Of a stretch of DNA of 64,000 nucleotides, positions 1 to 8,647 are shown piece by piece. The position numbers were made by a program, and so were the translations under genes. The DNA is from Sphingobacteriales bacterium. GTDB lineage: Bacteria; Bacteroidota; Bacteroidia; Chitinophagales; JADIYW01. The notes below the pieces were generated by a model. The model was not told the origin of the DNA. It was given only the letters and a program-made list of their open reading frames with translations, and ran no database searches. The stretch is taken from the NCBI GenBank assembly GCA_016719635.1, contig JADJYT010000012.1, positions 1 to 64,000 of the forward strand, in the 5' to 3' direction. How positions within the stretch are numbered: the stretch's first letter is position 1; every line of letters begins with the position of its first letter.

Positions 1-25
1 CTGAGTTCAAATCATAAATGCAATT
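1..25 (+). repeat. IS30 left terminal inverted repeat
   Basis: Matches the reverse complement of 1071-1095 at 22 of 25 positions, with an uninterrupted shared core ATAAATGCAATT at 14-25. The size fits IS30-family ends, which are typically about 26 bp. Confidence 0.8.
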
Positions 26-31
26 GAAAGT

Positions 32-67
32 TTCAAATATAGTGGGCTTTCACCCACTATATTTGAA
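32..67 (+). repeat. Perfect 15-bp stem-loop upstream of the transposase
   Basis: Arms at 32-46 and 53-67 are perfectly complementary with a 6-nt loop (CTTTCA). It lies between the left terminal repeat and the transposase start at 88. Subterminal hairpins in insertion sequences often block read-through transcription or translation of the transposase from outside promoters; that role is inferred here from position only. Confidence 0.75.
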
Positions 68-87
68 GTGCTTAAACTTAATTGCAA

Positions 88-1089
88 ATGAATCGTACAT
101 TTAAACAACTCACCGCAGAGCAAAGGTATCAAATCGCGACCTTATTGTCAAAACAATTCAGACAAAAACAGATTGCGCGCTATATTGGCAAGAGTGAATC
201 CTGTGTTAGCAGAGAAATTCGCAGGAATAAGATGTACTCAGGCAAGTATGACGCTGCAAACGCGCATCAGTATACTGTGTTCAGGCATCAGACTAAGCAG
301 AAGCATACCAATTTCACCTCCTCCGTTCAACTTCAAGTAGACCATCTTTACAGCAGGAATTATCCCCGGAGCAAATCAGCTGTCGCCTGACACTGGAAGG
401 GGAAACCTACGGTCAGCCATGAAACCATTTATCAGTATATCTGGAAGAACAAAAAACAGGGTGGTGTGCTTTATCAATACCTGGCTCGCAAGCAAAGAGG
501 CAGAAAAAAACGTGGGAATAAGACAGCATACAGGGGGCAGATAGCGAATAAAATCAGTATTGAACTGCGTCCGGAAGCCGCCAACAACAGGATGCGTTTC
601 GGAGACTTTGAACAAGATACCATCATCGGTGCTAATCACAAAGGAGCCATTTTAACCTTGGTGGATAGAAAGACATTATTCACCAAATTAGTGTTGTTGG
701 AAAGCAAAAATGCCATGCAATTGTCCCAACAAACCATAAAAACCCTGAAAAAATATAAACCTTATCTACACACTATTACATCCGATAATGGCAAAGAGTT
801 TACTATGCATCAAGTAATAGCAAAGGAGCTGAATATTCAATACTATTTTACACATCCCTACTCCAGCTATGAATGTGGAACCGTGGAAAATACCAACGGT
901 CTTATTCGCAGATATATTCCTAAAAAATCATCCTTTGAGAACTTAACACAAGAAAGGTTGAACGAAATAGAAGTAAAACTCAACAACAGACCTAGAAAAA
1001 AACTCAGTTTTTATACCCCAAATGAAATAGCAAATGCTATTTTTACTAACGATAAACCTATTTTAAACAAAATTGCATTTATTACTTGA
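88..1089 (+). pseudogene. IS30-family transposase, broken by two compensating indels
   Basis: DDE transposase for cut-and-paste movement of the element. The N-terminus carries the helix-turn-helix region (LTAEQRYQIATLLSK...SCVSREIRRN). The C-terminal integrase core keeps all three acidic positions: D in QDTIIG, D in SDNGKEF and E in GTVENTNG. As read, one T is missing near 347 (expected CTT TTA) and one extra G lies in the G run at 399-402. The 50-nt stretch between reads out of frame and hits TGA at 388-390. Restoring both bases gives a continuous protein of about 333 residues, normal for the family. The stop codon at 1087-1089 lies inside the right terminal repeat. Start is ATG at 88. Decay and sequencing error cannot be told apart here. 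Confidence 0.85.
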
Positions 1090-1095
1090 ATTCAG
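1071..1095 (-). repeat. IS30 right terminal inverted repeat
   Basis: Partner of 1-25 in inverted orientation with three mismatches. It contains the transposase stop codon at 1087-1089 and marks the junction with the interrupted host gene. Confidence 0.8.
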
Positions 1096-1331
1096 CAACC
1101 TTTAATGAAGTCATGATAAATGCAGGAAAGAAGAAAGTAGGCAGAAATATATTTGATCAGAACAGAACTTCCTTTGGTGTGCAATATAATATCAATAAAT
1201 ATATTGGTATAGAAGCCGCATATATCTACTGGATTCAGCAACAAGGCAATGGCGACACGTTTATCAGCAGACACATTGTGAGATTTGGCGTTATAAATAA
1301 TTTTAATATTTCATGCAAAAAATCTAAATAA
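1096..1331 (+). pseudogene. 3' fragment of a DUF2490-family outer-membrane protein, truncated by the IS
   Basis: Frame from about 1098 encodes some 77 residues resembling the C-terminal third of DUF2490 proteins: FNEVMINAGKKK, then FDQNRTSFGVQYNINKYI, an aromatic YIYW strand and RHIVRFGV near the end. Family members are usually 220-250 residues with a signal peptide and a predicted beta-barrel, so roughly two thirds is missing on the left. The reading frame upstream of 1096 is IS sequence, and no native start remains. DUF2490 function is not established. The TauE/SafE gene begins 6 nt after its stop, so the two may once have been co-transcribed. Confidence 0.7.
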
Positions 1332-1337
1332 TAATAT

Positions 1338-2198
1338 ATGGAAAAAATTAACCTGAAATATGTTGCCGCAACTATTGTTACTTTAAAAGTAGCATTGATT
1401 TCATTTTTATTCTGGAAAATTTTCAATACGTACCCCAACCCGCTATATACCTTCAGCTTTGACAAGGAATTTATCTTATTTATAGGTGCTGGCTTCATCG
1501 CCCAGATTATTGACGGAGCCTTGGGTATGGCTTATGGTGTTAGTTGCTCCACTCTGTTGCTGAGCATAGGTGTTCCGCCTGCCATTGCATCCGCCAGTGT
1601 ACACACCGCTGAAGTATTTACGTCCGGTGTATCCGGATTGTCACATTGCGATGAAAAACATAGACAACCGCCTTTTTTTCGTTTGGTATTCACCAGTGTC
1701 GCAGGTGCAGTCATCGGAGCATTCCTGATTTCAAGAATCCTGGATGGTAAAATTATAAAACCATATATAGCCGGCTATTTGATTTTATTAGGATTCTACA
1801 TCCTGATGAAAGTTTCCGGAATATACCGGTTAAAAGGAGTAACTGGAGGTTTACCCTATCTAGGGTTTGCAGGTGCCTTCTTTGATTCCATAGGCGGCGG
1901 AGGCTGGGGACCGATAGTTACATCCAATCTAATCGACAAAGGAAATTCCCCGAAAGAAGTGGTAGGAACCGTAAATACAGCGGAGTTTTTCGTCACCTTT
2001 TTCAGCACTGGCGTCTTTATCTTCTTTCTGGGCATCGACAGCTGGAAACCGGTACTTGCACTCATCATCGGTGGTGTGGTTGCCGCCCCGATTGGTGCCT
2101 ACATCCTACGCTTTATGCGGCCCAAAACAATCATGCGGCTGGTTGGTTTGCTGATTATCACCGTAAGTACCTACACCATCTATAAATCCCTGCATTAA
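1338..2198 (+). CDS. TauE/SafE-family sulfite/anion exporter, inner membrane
   Basis: A 286-residue polytopic membrane protein. Family signatures are visible: the first half has AQIIDGALGMAYGVSCSTLL and the SVHTAEVFTSG segment, and the second half repeats the pattern with FDSIGGGGWGPIVTSNL and VGTVNTAEFFVTFF. The internal duplication and glycine-rich half-repeats are typical of TauE/SafE (formerly DUF81) permeases, which move sulfite, sulfoacetate or related organosulfur anions. The substrate cannot be read from sequence. It starts 6 nt after the truncated DUF2490 fragment, so the upstream IS may have changed its transcription. No sulfur-metabolism genes are adjacent. Confidence 0.85.
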   Translation: MEKINLKYVAATIVTLKVALISFLFWKIFNTYPNPLYTFSFDKEFILFIGAGFIAQIIDGALGMAYGVSCSTLLLSIGVPPAIASASVHTAEVFTSGVSGLSHCDEKHRQPPFFRLVFTSVAGAVIGAFLISRILDGKIIKPYIAGYLILLGFYILMKVSGIYRLKGVTGGLPYLGFAGAFFDSIGGGGWGPIVTSNLIDKGNSPKEVVGTVNTAEFFVTFFSTGVFIFFLGIDSWKPVLALIIGGVVAAPIGAYILRFMRPKTIMRLVGLLIITVSTYTIYKSLH

Positions 2199-2396
2199 AT
2201 CGGGTTTTCTATTTTTAACGAACGAACCATATCCGGCAAACTAATGTCGCAGTGATAAATTGCAGACGGCCAGGTTTAACTTTCTTTTTAACAGTAACAT
2301 AGATTTTATCTACATTAATTGCATTTGCTGAATAATTTTCTCAATTTCAGAGTTTGAATAAATCAAGCAACTTCAAACAAATAACCGATCATTTTT

Positions 2397-3669
2397 ATGC
2401 AAGTAGATGTAATTCTCGGACTGCAATGGGGCGATGAGGGAAAAGGAAAGATCGTTGACTACCTCGCCGACAAATACGATATTATTGCCCGGTTTCAGGG
2501 TGGCCCTAACGCCGGCCATACCTTGGTGATAGATGGTAAGAAACGTGTACTACACACCATTCCTTCCGGAATCTTCCGGAGGGCAAAATAAATTTTATCG
2601 GCAATGGCGTGGTGATTGATCCCATCACCTTGCTGAAAGAAATTGACACGCTCGAAAAGACGGCGTTCCGGTAAGGGAAAGGCTTATAATTTCCAAACGC
2701 GCCAACCTGATTTTGCCTACCCATAAAATTCTGGATGCTGCCTCAGAAGCCAACAAAGGCACTTCCAAAATAGGTTCCACCCTTAAAGGGATTGGTCCGA
2801 CGTATATGGACAAAACCGGTCGAAACGGATTAAGGGTTGGAGATATTTTAGAAAATGATTTTGTAGTTAAATACGAATTACTCAAAAACAAGCACCTGCA
2901 ACTGCTGCAGATTTACAACTTCAGCTATGAGCTGGAACAAGCCGAACAAGAATGGATGGCAGCGATTGAACGGCTGAAAGACTATCAGCAGACGGAATCC
3001 GTCTACTATATCAATAATGCATTAAAGGAAGGGAAAAAGATACTCGCAGAAGGCGCACAGGGCTCCATGCTGGATATTGATTTTGGCACTTACCCGTTTG
3101 TAACCTCTTCCAACACAATATCTGCAGCGGTTTGCACCGGACTAGGCATTTCCCCTAAACACATCGGGGAAGTAATCGGTATCACCAAGGCCTACTGCAC
3201 CCGCGTAGGCGGCGGACCGTTTCCCTCAGAATTAACGGATGAAGTTGGTGAAAAATTACGAAAGGAAGGCGCTGAATTCGGAGCGACCACCGGCAGGCCA
3301 AGACGTTGCGGCTGGATTGATTTGCCTGCCCTGCACTATGCCTGCATGGTAAACGGGGTAACAAAACTCTGCATCACCAAAGCGGATATCTTAAATGCAT
3401 TTGATGAATTCGGCGTTTGTACGGATTATACCATTGAAGGCAAAACAACCAGAGACTTACCGTACGATATCGTTAACAAGATCATTATACCCAAAAACAG
3501 AACCTTCAAAAGTTGGGGTAATATCGACAGCAACCGGGCACTTCCGGATGAACTGAAACAATACGTGGCTTTTCTGGAAGATTATTTGAAAGTTCCTGTA
3601 GCCATGGTTTCCAATGGTGCGGCAAGGGAAGCCCTGATAGATTTGACGGAAGGAACGCTGTTGGCATAA
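2397..3669 (+). CDS. purA: Adenylosuccinate synthetase, read with two single-base deletions
   Basis: Catalyses GTP-dependent condensation of IMP with aspartate to adenylosuccinate, the first committed step to AMP. N-terminal motifs are intact: LGLQWGDEGKGKIVD with the P-loop, and GGPNAGHT. The later part carries GTYPFVTSSNT, a TRVGGGPFPSE segment and the C-terminal GTPase region. As read the frame breaks twice. One G is missing near 2578 (expected IFREGKINFIGNG). A second G is missing near 2661 (expected EKTGVPVRERLI). Restoring both gives about 424 residues, the normal length. Both losses are in short G runs of an otherwise well conserved, usually essential gene, so error is more likely than inactivation. 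pabB follows 39 nt downstream. Confidence 0.9.
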
Positions 3670-3708
3670 TGCACATCTTGTCACTCCGTACAAAGCAAAA
3701 AATAGCAG

Positions 3709-5007
3709 ATGAGGACATTCTTTCCATTTCCTGTAAATGATATTGAAAGATTTAAGCACGACCTGCTGCAATCTGCCCATCTGTTCGAACATTTTTGTTT
3801 TCTGGACAGCAATAATTATCCCGATTACCCCTACTCCACTTTTGGCTCATTCTTTGCCATTGATGCGATTGCGTCGATATCCGTAGATAAAGATTGCCTG
3901 AAAGAATTGGAATCCTTTCGCAAGAAACAGCAGGATTGGCTTTTCGGTTATATCAGCTATGACGTAAAGAATGAGATTGAACCCGCGCTGTCTTCGCACA
4001 ACCATGACGGCATCCAGAACCCGTTACTGCATTTCTTTGTTCCGAAATACCTGGTAAAGATTGAAATCGGAAAAATTGAAATCGGAATCATTGGTAACGA
4101 TAAACATGAACAAGAAATATCGTTAACAGAATTCAAACAACTGCTGAAAAAAAGAGAACCGGTTTCAGATTATCCAACCCTTGCAAATATTCAGCATCGC
4201 TTATCCAAACAGGAATATGTTACCGCCGTTGAAACCATCCGGCAACACATACAGCGTGGAGCAATATATGAATTGAATTATTGCCAGGAATTCTACGCTG
4301 AGGGTGCTGAAATAGAACCCGTCAGGGTTTTTCAAAAGTTGAACCAGCTATCCAAAGCCCCTTTTAGCTGCTACTTAAAAAACAAAAGCAGATACCTGTT
4401 ATGCGCCAGCCCTGAGCGATTCCTAAAACGCATACAGAACATACTCGTATCCCAGCCCATAAAAGGTACCCGCAGGAGGCTGCAGGAGGTGAAACAAGAT
4501 AAGGAGTTAATGCAGGAATTATTTTTGGATGAAAAAGAAAGAAGTGAAAATGTCATGATTGTGGACTTGGTACGGAACGACTTTTCAAAAGTGGCACAAC
4601 AAGATTCGGTAAAGGTGGAAGAACTATTCGGAATCTATACATTTGAGCAGGTTCATCAGATGATTTCCACTATTTCCTGTACCGTAAATCCCGACATTTC
4701 ATTTTCAGCCATTATGCAGGCCATATTCCCAATGGGCAGTATGACCGGTGCACCCAAGATGGCCGCCATGCGGTTGATTGAAAAATATGAACGAACGAAG
4801 CGTGGCTTATATTCAGGATGTGTGGGCTATATTACCCCAAAGGGCAATTTCGATTTCAATGTGGTCATCAGAAGCATCTTGTATAACGAAAAAGCCAAAT
4901 ACATCTCCATACAGGCAGGCAGCGCCATCACCATCGATTGCGTTGCAGAGAAGGAATACGAGGAATGCCTGCTCAAAGCCAAAGCAATGATGGAGGCATT
5001 ACAATAA
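3709..5007 (+). CDS. pabB: Aminodeoxychorismate synthase component I (chorismate-binding enzyme)
   Basis: Converts chorismate plus ammonia to 4-amino-4-deoxychorismate for folate synthesis. The protein has 432 residues, with a divergent N-terminal half and the chorismate-binding domain from about residue 170. Seen in the domain: SQPIKGTRRR with Lys252, the lysine that distinguishes PabB from anthranilate synthase TrpE; SENVMIVDLVRND; and GSMTGAPK near the C-terminus. No glutamine amidotransferase (pabA) or lyase (pabC) gene is adjacent, so the partner is elsewhere. It is tandem with purA and separated by 39 nt, consistent with co-transcription of nucleotide and folate genes. Confidence 0.88.
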   Translation: MRTFFPFPVNDIERFKHDLLQSAHLFEHFCFLDSNNYPDYPYSTFGSFFAIDAIASISVDKDCLKELESFRKKQQDWLFGYISYDVKNEIEPALSSHNHDGIQNPLLHFFVPKYLVKIEIGKIEIGIIGNDKHEQEISLTEFKQLLKKREPVSDYPTLANIQHRLSKQEYVTAVETIRQHIQRGAIYELNYCQEFYAEGAEIEPVRVFQKLNQLSKAPFSCYLKNKSRYLLCASPERFLKRIQNILVSQPIKGTRRRLQEVKQDKELMQELFLDEKERSENVMIVDLVRNDFSKVAQQDSVKVEELFGIYTFEQVHQMISTISCTVNPDISFSAIMQAIFPMGSMTGAPKMAAMRLIEKYERTKRGLYSGCVGYITPKGNFDFNVVIRSILYNEKAKYISIQAGSAITIDCVAEKEYEECLLKAKAMMEALQ

Positions 5008-5103
5008 AAAAAAGACCTGTCGGTTGATTGAACCTGATAAGTCTTCTTATTTTTAAGTGTATCTATTTCCTAAACAACCGGAATCAGCCTAAGAATTATT
5101 TAA

Positions 5104-5619
5104 TTAGTGATGATGGCCGCCCGGTCCATGAACGTGGCCGTGTTCCAATTCTTCCGCAGTTGCCGGACGAACATCCACCACCGTAACGGAAAAATTCAGT
5201 TCTTTACCTGCCATCGGATGGTTAAAATCCATCACTACTACATCATCTGTCACCTCACAAACGATACCCTGGAACTGATGGCCCTGATCGTCCATCATCG
5301 GTAACACATTACCTACACGAATCATATTCGTATCAATATTGCCGTCTTTGTCTTTAAAACTATCCAATGGAATACTCACAATATCCTGGTCGTTGCGGAC
5401 ACCATACCCTCTTTCTGCCGAAACGATAAAATCTACGGAATCGCCCACCGTTTTACCTGCCAGGTTGGTTTCAAAGTCAGGCAATAACATCCCGGAGCCA
5501 TGTATATAAACCAATGGCTGCTCAGGTTTAGATTTATCGGCTGTGATCAACTCACCGCTGTTATCTACCTTTAATTCGTAGTGAACACTCACTACCATGT
5601 CTTTCATTACTAATAACAT
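5104..5619 (-). CDS. slyD: SlyD-type FKBP peptidyl-prolyl cis-trans isomerase
   Basis: A cytoplasmic prolyl isomerase/chaperone of 171 residues. The FKBP half-domain (VVSVHYELKV, then GSGMLLPDFETNLAGKTVGD) is followed by the insert-in-flap region (RGYGVRNDQDIVSIPLDSF to DDVVVMDFNHPMAGKELNF) and closed by VTVVDVRPATAEEL. The tail HGHVHGPGGHHH is a metal-binding histidine-rich end like that of SlyD, which donates nickel in hydrogenase maturation; no hydrogenase genes are near. Two in-frame starts exist, at 5619 and at 5607 (MKDMVVS); the second fits family N-termini better. A box TATCTTCG at 5633-5640, one base off the -7 consensus, lies just upstream. Confidence 0.88.
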   Translation of the reverse strand: MLLVMKDMVVSVHYELKVDNSGELITADKSKPEQPLVYIHGSGMLLPDFETNLAGKTVGDSVDFIVSAERGYGVRNDQDIVSIPLDSFKDKDGNIDTNMIRVGNVLPMMDDQGHQFQGIVCEVTDDVVVMDFNHPMAGKELNFSVTVVDVRPATAEELEHGHVHGPGGHHH

Positions 5620-5833
5620 ATAAAAATTTTGGCGAAGATAAGCAAATTAATACAGACAGGCGGAGAATATCCGTGAATTTGGAAAATAAACAGGCTTACT
5701 ATCTGAATATTATTGATGCAAATCAATTTTCCTTAACCTGAATTTTGCATTTTACTCGAACTAATTTAAAATCAAAGGGTTTTAATTCAGAAATTATTAA
5801 TATGCCTATAACGCTCGATTAATCCCTTACTTC

Positions 5834-5841
5834 TAATTTTG
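5834..5841 (+). promoter_or_regulatory. Bacteroidota -7 promoter box for the coiled-coil/histone-like gene
   Basis: TAATTTTG matches the Bacteroidota sigma-A -7 consensus TAnnTTTG exactly, 24 nt before the ATG at 5866. No clear TTG -33 element is seen at the usual spacing. Confidence 0.5.
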
Positions 5842-5865
5842 TAGTAGCAAAAAAACGCAATTATT

Positions 5866-6546
5866 ATGGATTCATCTAAAAAGTTCCAACAAGCATTCGA
5901 CGCATTAATGAAAGATTTTAATGCTAAGGTAGAAGAAGTAAGATCAAACATCCAGCATCTTTCTTCGGATGTCAAAGTACAGGTTGAGGGTCAGAAAGAA
6001 AACCTTCAGGAGTATGGTGAAAAGATTAAAGGCAGAATCAATCAGATAGTAGATGTAGATAAAGTGCGTGCCAGCGTATTGGCGGAAGCTGAAAACCTGG
6101 TAGACGACGCTAAAGTGAGAATAGAAAAAGTATTCCAATACATCAATGAGCAGGTGAATCAGGGTGAAGAAAGGGCAAAGACTGCCGCTACTAAATTCTC
6201 AAAAAAAGCTGAAAAGGCTTCTGTGAATTTGGAGAAAGAAGTAAAAAAGGCAACAAAAATATTACAGAAAGACGTAGAGATTCTCTCCAACAAGGTGGAT
6301 AAGGGACTTAGCAAGGTGACTAAAAAAGTGGAAAGCAACCTGCAGAAAGTATCTAAAGAAGTGAAGGCTAGTGCTACAAAAGCGGCAAAAGCCGCAGCTC
6401 CGGCAAAGAAAGCAGCTACAGCTGCCAAGAAGGCTCCGGCAAAAAAGGCGGCAGTCCCGGCAAAGAAAGCACCCGCTAAAAAGGCAACGGCTCCTGCAAA
6501 GAAAGCAGCAGCAAAGCCGGCTACTAAGAAAGCGGTGAAGAAATAA
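5866..6546 (+). CDS. Coiled-coil protein with histone-H1-like Lys/Ala/Pro tail
   Basis: A 226-residue hydrophilic protein with no signal peptide or membrane segment. Residues 1-160 are predicted continuous amphipathic helix (FQQAFDALMKDFNAKVEEV and many K/E/V heptads), resembling apolipoprotein or phasin-like helical bundles. From about residue 168 the tail is almost entirely A, K and P, built of repeats such as APAKKA and PAKKAPAKKA, like eukaryotic histone H1 and bacterial Hc1/AlgP-type DNA-binding tails. A nucleoid, granule-surface or condensation role is inferred; no family is recognised with certainty. The gene is monocistronic, with its own -7 box upstream and a strong terminator 37 nt after the stop. 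Confidence 0.75.
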   Translation: MDSSKKFQQAFDALMKDFNAKVEEVRSNIQHLSSDVKVQVEGQKENLQEYGEKIKGRINQIVDVDKVRASVLAEAENLVDDAKVRIEKVFQYINEQVNQGEERAKTAATKFSKKAEKASVNLEKEVKKATKILQKDVEILSNKVDKGLSKVTKKVESNLQKVSKEVKASATKAAKAAAPAKKAATAAKKAPAKKAAVPAKKAPAKKATAPAKKAAAKPATKKAVKK

Positions 6547-6582
6547 AAAATAACTTGGATTTTATTTGGTTAGTAAAATCTT

Positions 6583-6612
6583 GTGGCGCGCCTCCGGCGC
6601 GCCACTTTTTTT
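6583..6612 (+). terminator. Rho-independent terminator after the histone-like gene
   Basis: A perfect 10-bp GC-rich stem (GTGGCGCGCC, 6583-6592, pairing with 6596-6605), a 3-nt loop and a seven-T run. It separates the histone-like gene from the histidine kinase. Confidence 0.92.
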
Positions 6613-6650
6613 ATCTATTTTAGTATTATCTGTTAACTTTACTCCCGCAA

Positions 6651-7748
6651 ATGAATGCCCTGACCAAGAGACGGCCGTATTTCCTATTCCACTTAGCAGG
6701 ATGGCTGGCGTTCATAGGTTTTCAGTTCATCCTGCTCCCCAGGCAGGAGCTTTTTATAAAAGACGGCAAATTGACGCCTTTCTGCATTGACCAGTTTGTT
6801 GTCAATGGCCTGGCTGTGGCGTTCTTTTATCTGCATTCCTATTTTTTACTGCCTGTCTTATACTTTAAAAAAAAATACATCCGCTATCTTTTCCTCTTAA
6901 CGGCTTGTCTGGGATTGTCATTGTTTGTTGTCGTAAAGATCAACCAACTTCATCCTCCACCTTCGGAAATACCGACCAACATAAAAGGAATTCCGGAATT
7001 CAGAGAAAACCCTTTGGCACCACCTTCTCCCGTTCAGGCGCCGCCTCATGTAACACTGATGGGTGAGAAAATATTTTTATATGCAACCTTCTTTCTAAAA
7101 TTTCTTCTGGTATTCCTGATATCCATAGCGCTGAAAATCTACCGCAACTGGCAGACAGCGGAAGAAGAAAAATATAAGGCGGAACTGTTATTCCTGAAAT
7201 CGCAGATTAATCCGCATTTTCTATTCAATATACTGAACAGCATCTATGTGCAGGCTATTCGAAAAGCGGAAAATACAGCACCATCCATCATGAAGCTATC
7301 ATCTATTATGCGGTATGTTATCAGTGAAGGCCATCATCCGCTCGTCCCGTTGGAGAAGGAAATTGGCTATGTATCTGATTACATTGATTTGCAGAAAATG
7401 CGCCTTTCCAATTCCATAATAGTGGATTATCAGCTGAATATCCAACAACAGGATCTTATGATTGCGCCGCTGCTATTAATTACATTTATTGAGAATGCAT
7501 TCAAACACGGCATCAGCACGGAAGAAGATGGCGTTATAAAAATCACCATTGATATCTCGAACAGTCAGCTTCTGATGAATGTCCGAAACAATAAATACAA
7601 AACAGCATTAAGAGAGGAAGAACAATCAGGAATCGGCATAAAGAATACCAAAAAACGGCTAAATTTGATTTATCCGGACAAACATGAATTAACGATAGAA
7701 AATAATGATACGAGCTATACTGCCATCTTAAAACTGAATCTGTCATGA
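6651..7748 (+). CDS. LytS-family sensor histidine kinase
   Basis: A membrane sensor kinase of 365 residues. Four hydrophobic segments lie at about 10-30, 45-70, 78-98 and 138-162, with a proline-rich extracytoplasmic stretch between the third and fourth (PPPSEIPTNIKG... PLAPPSPVQAPP). The His_kinase domain (PF06580 type) follows: KSQINPHFLFNILNSI with phosphoacceptor His189, then an HATPase with IENAFKHGI and GIGIKNTKKRL. No separate sensory domain is visible, so the signal is probably sensed in or at the membrane. The stop overlaps the response-regulator start by 4 nt (ATGA), indicating translational coupling. Confidence 0.92.
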   Translation: MNALTKRRPYFLFHLAGWLAFIGFQFILLPRQELFIKDGKLTPFCIDQFVVNGLAVAFFYLHSYFLLPVLYFKKKYIRYLFLLTACLGLSLFVVVKINQLHPPPSEIPTNIKGIPEFRENPLAPPSPVQAPPHVTLMGEKIFLYATFFLKFLLVFLISIALKIYRNWQTAEEEKYKAELLFLKSQINPHFLFNILNSIYVQAIRKAENTAPSIMKLSSIMRYVISEGHHPLVPLEKEIGYVSDYIDLQKMRLSNSIIVDYQLNIQQQDLMIAPLLLITFIENAFKHGISTEEDGVIKITIDISNSQLLMNVRNNKYKTALREEEQSGIGIKNTKKRLNLIYPDKHELTIENNDTSYTAILKLNLS

Positions 7749-8443
7749 TTGAATGCATAGCCATCGATGATGAACCGTTAGCACTGGAACTTATCCGTGC
7801 ATATTGTGAAACAATAGATTCCATTCACTTACAGGGAACCTTTACCAAGACATCCGATGCGCTCAAACATCTTCGCAGCAATACGGTTGACCTGCTATTT
7901 CTCGATATCAATATGCCGGATATTTCCGGAATAGAATTCTATAAATCATTGGATGAAAAGCTGATGGTCATCTTTACCACCGCCCACAGTGAATACGCCG
8001 TGGAAGGCTTTGAGCTGAATGCCATAGATTACCTGCTGAAACCGTATTCTCCGGAAAGATTTGAAAAGGCGGTCAATAAGGCAAGGGAATTTCACGAATT
8101 CAACAGGAAAGAATCGAACGACACTAACTTCATTTTTGTCAGGGCAGATTACAGACTCGTCAAAATTGACTGTAATGAGATTTTGTTTTTAGAAAGTACG
8201 GATGATTATGTAAAAATTCATCTGCTGGGGAAAAAGCCTGTCATGACACTCGGCACATTGAAAGTATTTGAAGAAAAACTGCCCAAAAATAATTTCATCC
8301 GGGTGCATCGTTCCTATATCGCTGCGTTAAATAAAATAGAAAGCGTCAGAGGCAGAAGTATACAGCTTGCAAACACAGAAATCCCTGTCAGCGGCAAATA
8401 TGAAGCGGACTTCTTTTCCACTTATACCAAAGACTGGAGTTGA
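7745..8443 (+). CDS. LytTR-family response regulator
   Basis: A 232-residue cytoplasmic regulator. The receiver domain carries the acidic pair D8/D9, phosphoacceptor Asp54 (LLFLDINMPDISG), the Thr of VIFTTAHSEYA and Lys of YLLKPYSPERF. The C-terminal LytTR DNA-binding domain has FIFVRADYRLVKIDCNEILF, the STDDYVKIH strand and FIRVHRSYIAALNKIE. It forms a pair with the upstream LytS kinase. Targets are unknown; the operon starting at 8648, about 200 nt downstream with its own promoter, is the nearest candidate. Confidence 0.93.
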   Translation: MIECIAIDDEPLALELIRAYCETIDSIHLQGTFTKTSDALKHLRSNTVDLLFLDINMPDISGIEFYKSLDEKLMVIFTTAHSEYAVEGFELNAIDYLLKPYSPERFEKAVNKAREFHEFNRKESNDTNFIFVRADYRLVKIDCNEILFLESTDDYVKIHLLGKKPVMTLGTLKVFEEKLPKNNFIRVHRSYIAALNKIESVRGRSIQLANTEIPVSGKYEADFFSTYTKDWS

Positions 8444-8606
8444 TCCCTTCCTCGATTGTAGTTACTATTTGTACCCTACGATATAAATAAATCATTTCAT
8501 TCTACACGGATCCTTTATCTAAAAGGAACTGAAGGCCGGTGCAATTTTGCATTTCTTTACAATTTCAACTAATTACCTATACATTCCACTCATTCACCGA
8601 TTCCAT

Positions 8607-8637
8607 TTGCCGGAAAGAAATAATCTTCACATCTTTG
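8607..8637 (+). promoter_or_regulatory. Predicted promoter of the PqqD/ATP-grasp operon (TTG-N20-CATCTTTG)
   Basis: TTG at 8607-8609, a 20-nt spacer and CATCTTTG at 8630-8637, one base off TAnnTTTG. Spacing is the same as for the DEAD-helicase and ParDE promoters in this window. Transcription would start near 8643, giving a very short leader before the ATG at 8648 or 14 nt before the in-frame ATG at 8657. In the rest of 8444-8606 I see no gene; an imperfect 7-bp inverted repeat near 8455-8480 could be a regulator site but is weak. Confidence 0.55.
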
Positions 8638-8647
8638 ATCATATAAA

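Larger units (their letters stand above)
1..1095 (+). mobile_element. IS30-family insertion sequence
   Basis: A 1.1 kb element bounded by 25-bp imperfect terminal inverted repeats at 1-25 and 1071-1095 (22 of 25 positions match). It encodes one DDE transposase of IS30 type. The left end coincides with the first base of the window, so it may extend a base or two further left, and no target duplication can be checked. A contig beginning exactly at an IS end is what assembly across a multicopy repeat would produce. The right end runs into the 3' part of a DUF2490 gene, so the insertion disrupted that gene. Confidence 0.85.

Noticed and set aside
2592..2712. purA as two separate short genes
   Set aside because: Neither half alone is a complete enzyme; adding two G bases gives one normal-length protein.
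8455..8480. LytTR binding site upstream of the PqqD operon
   Set aside because: Only an imperfect 7-bp inverted repeat; it does not match the direct-repeat pattern known for LytTR regulators.
8444..8606. A RiPP precursor peptide gene upstream of the PqqD-like gene
   Set aside because: No small open frame with a plausible start and leader/core composition is visible in this gap.
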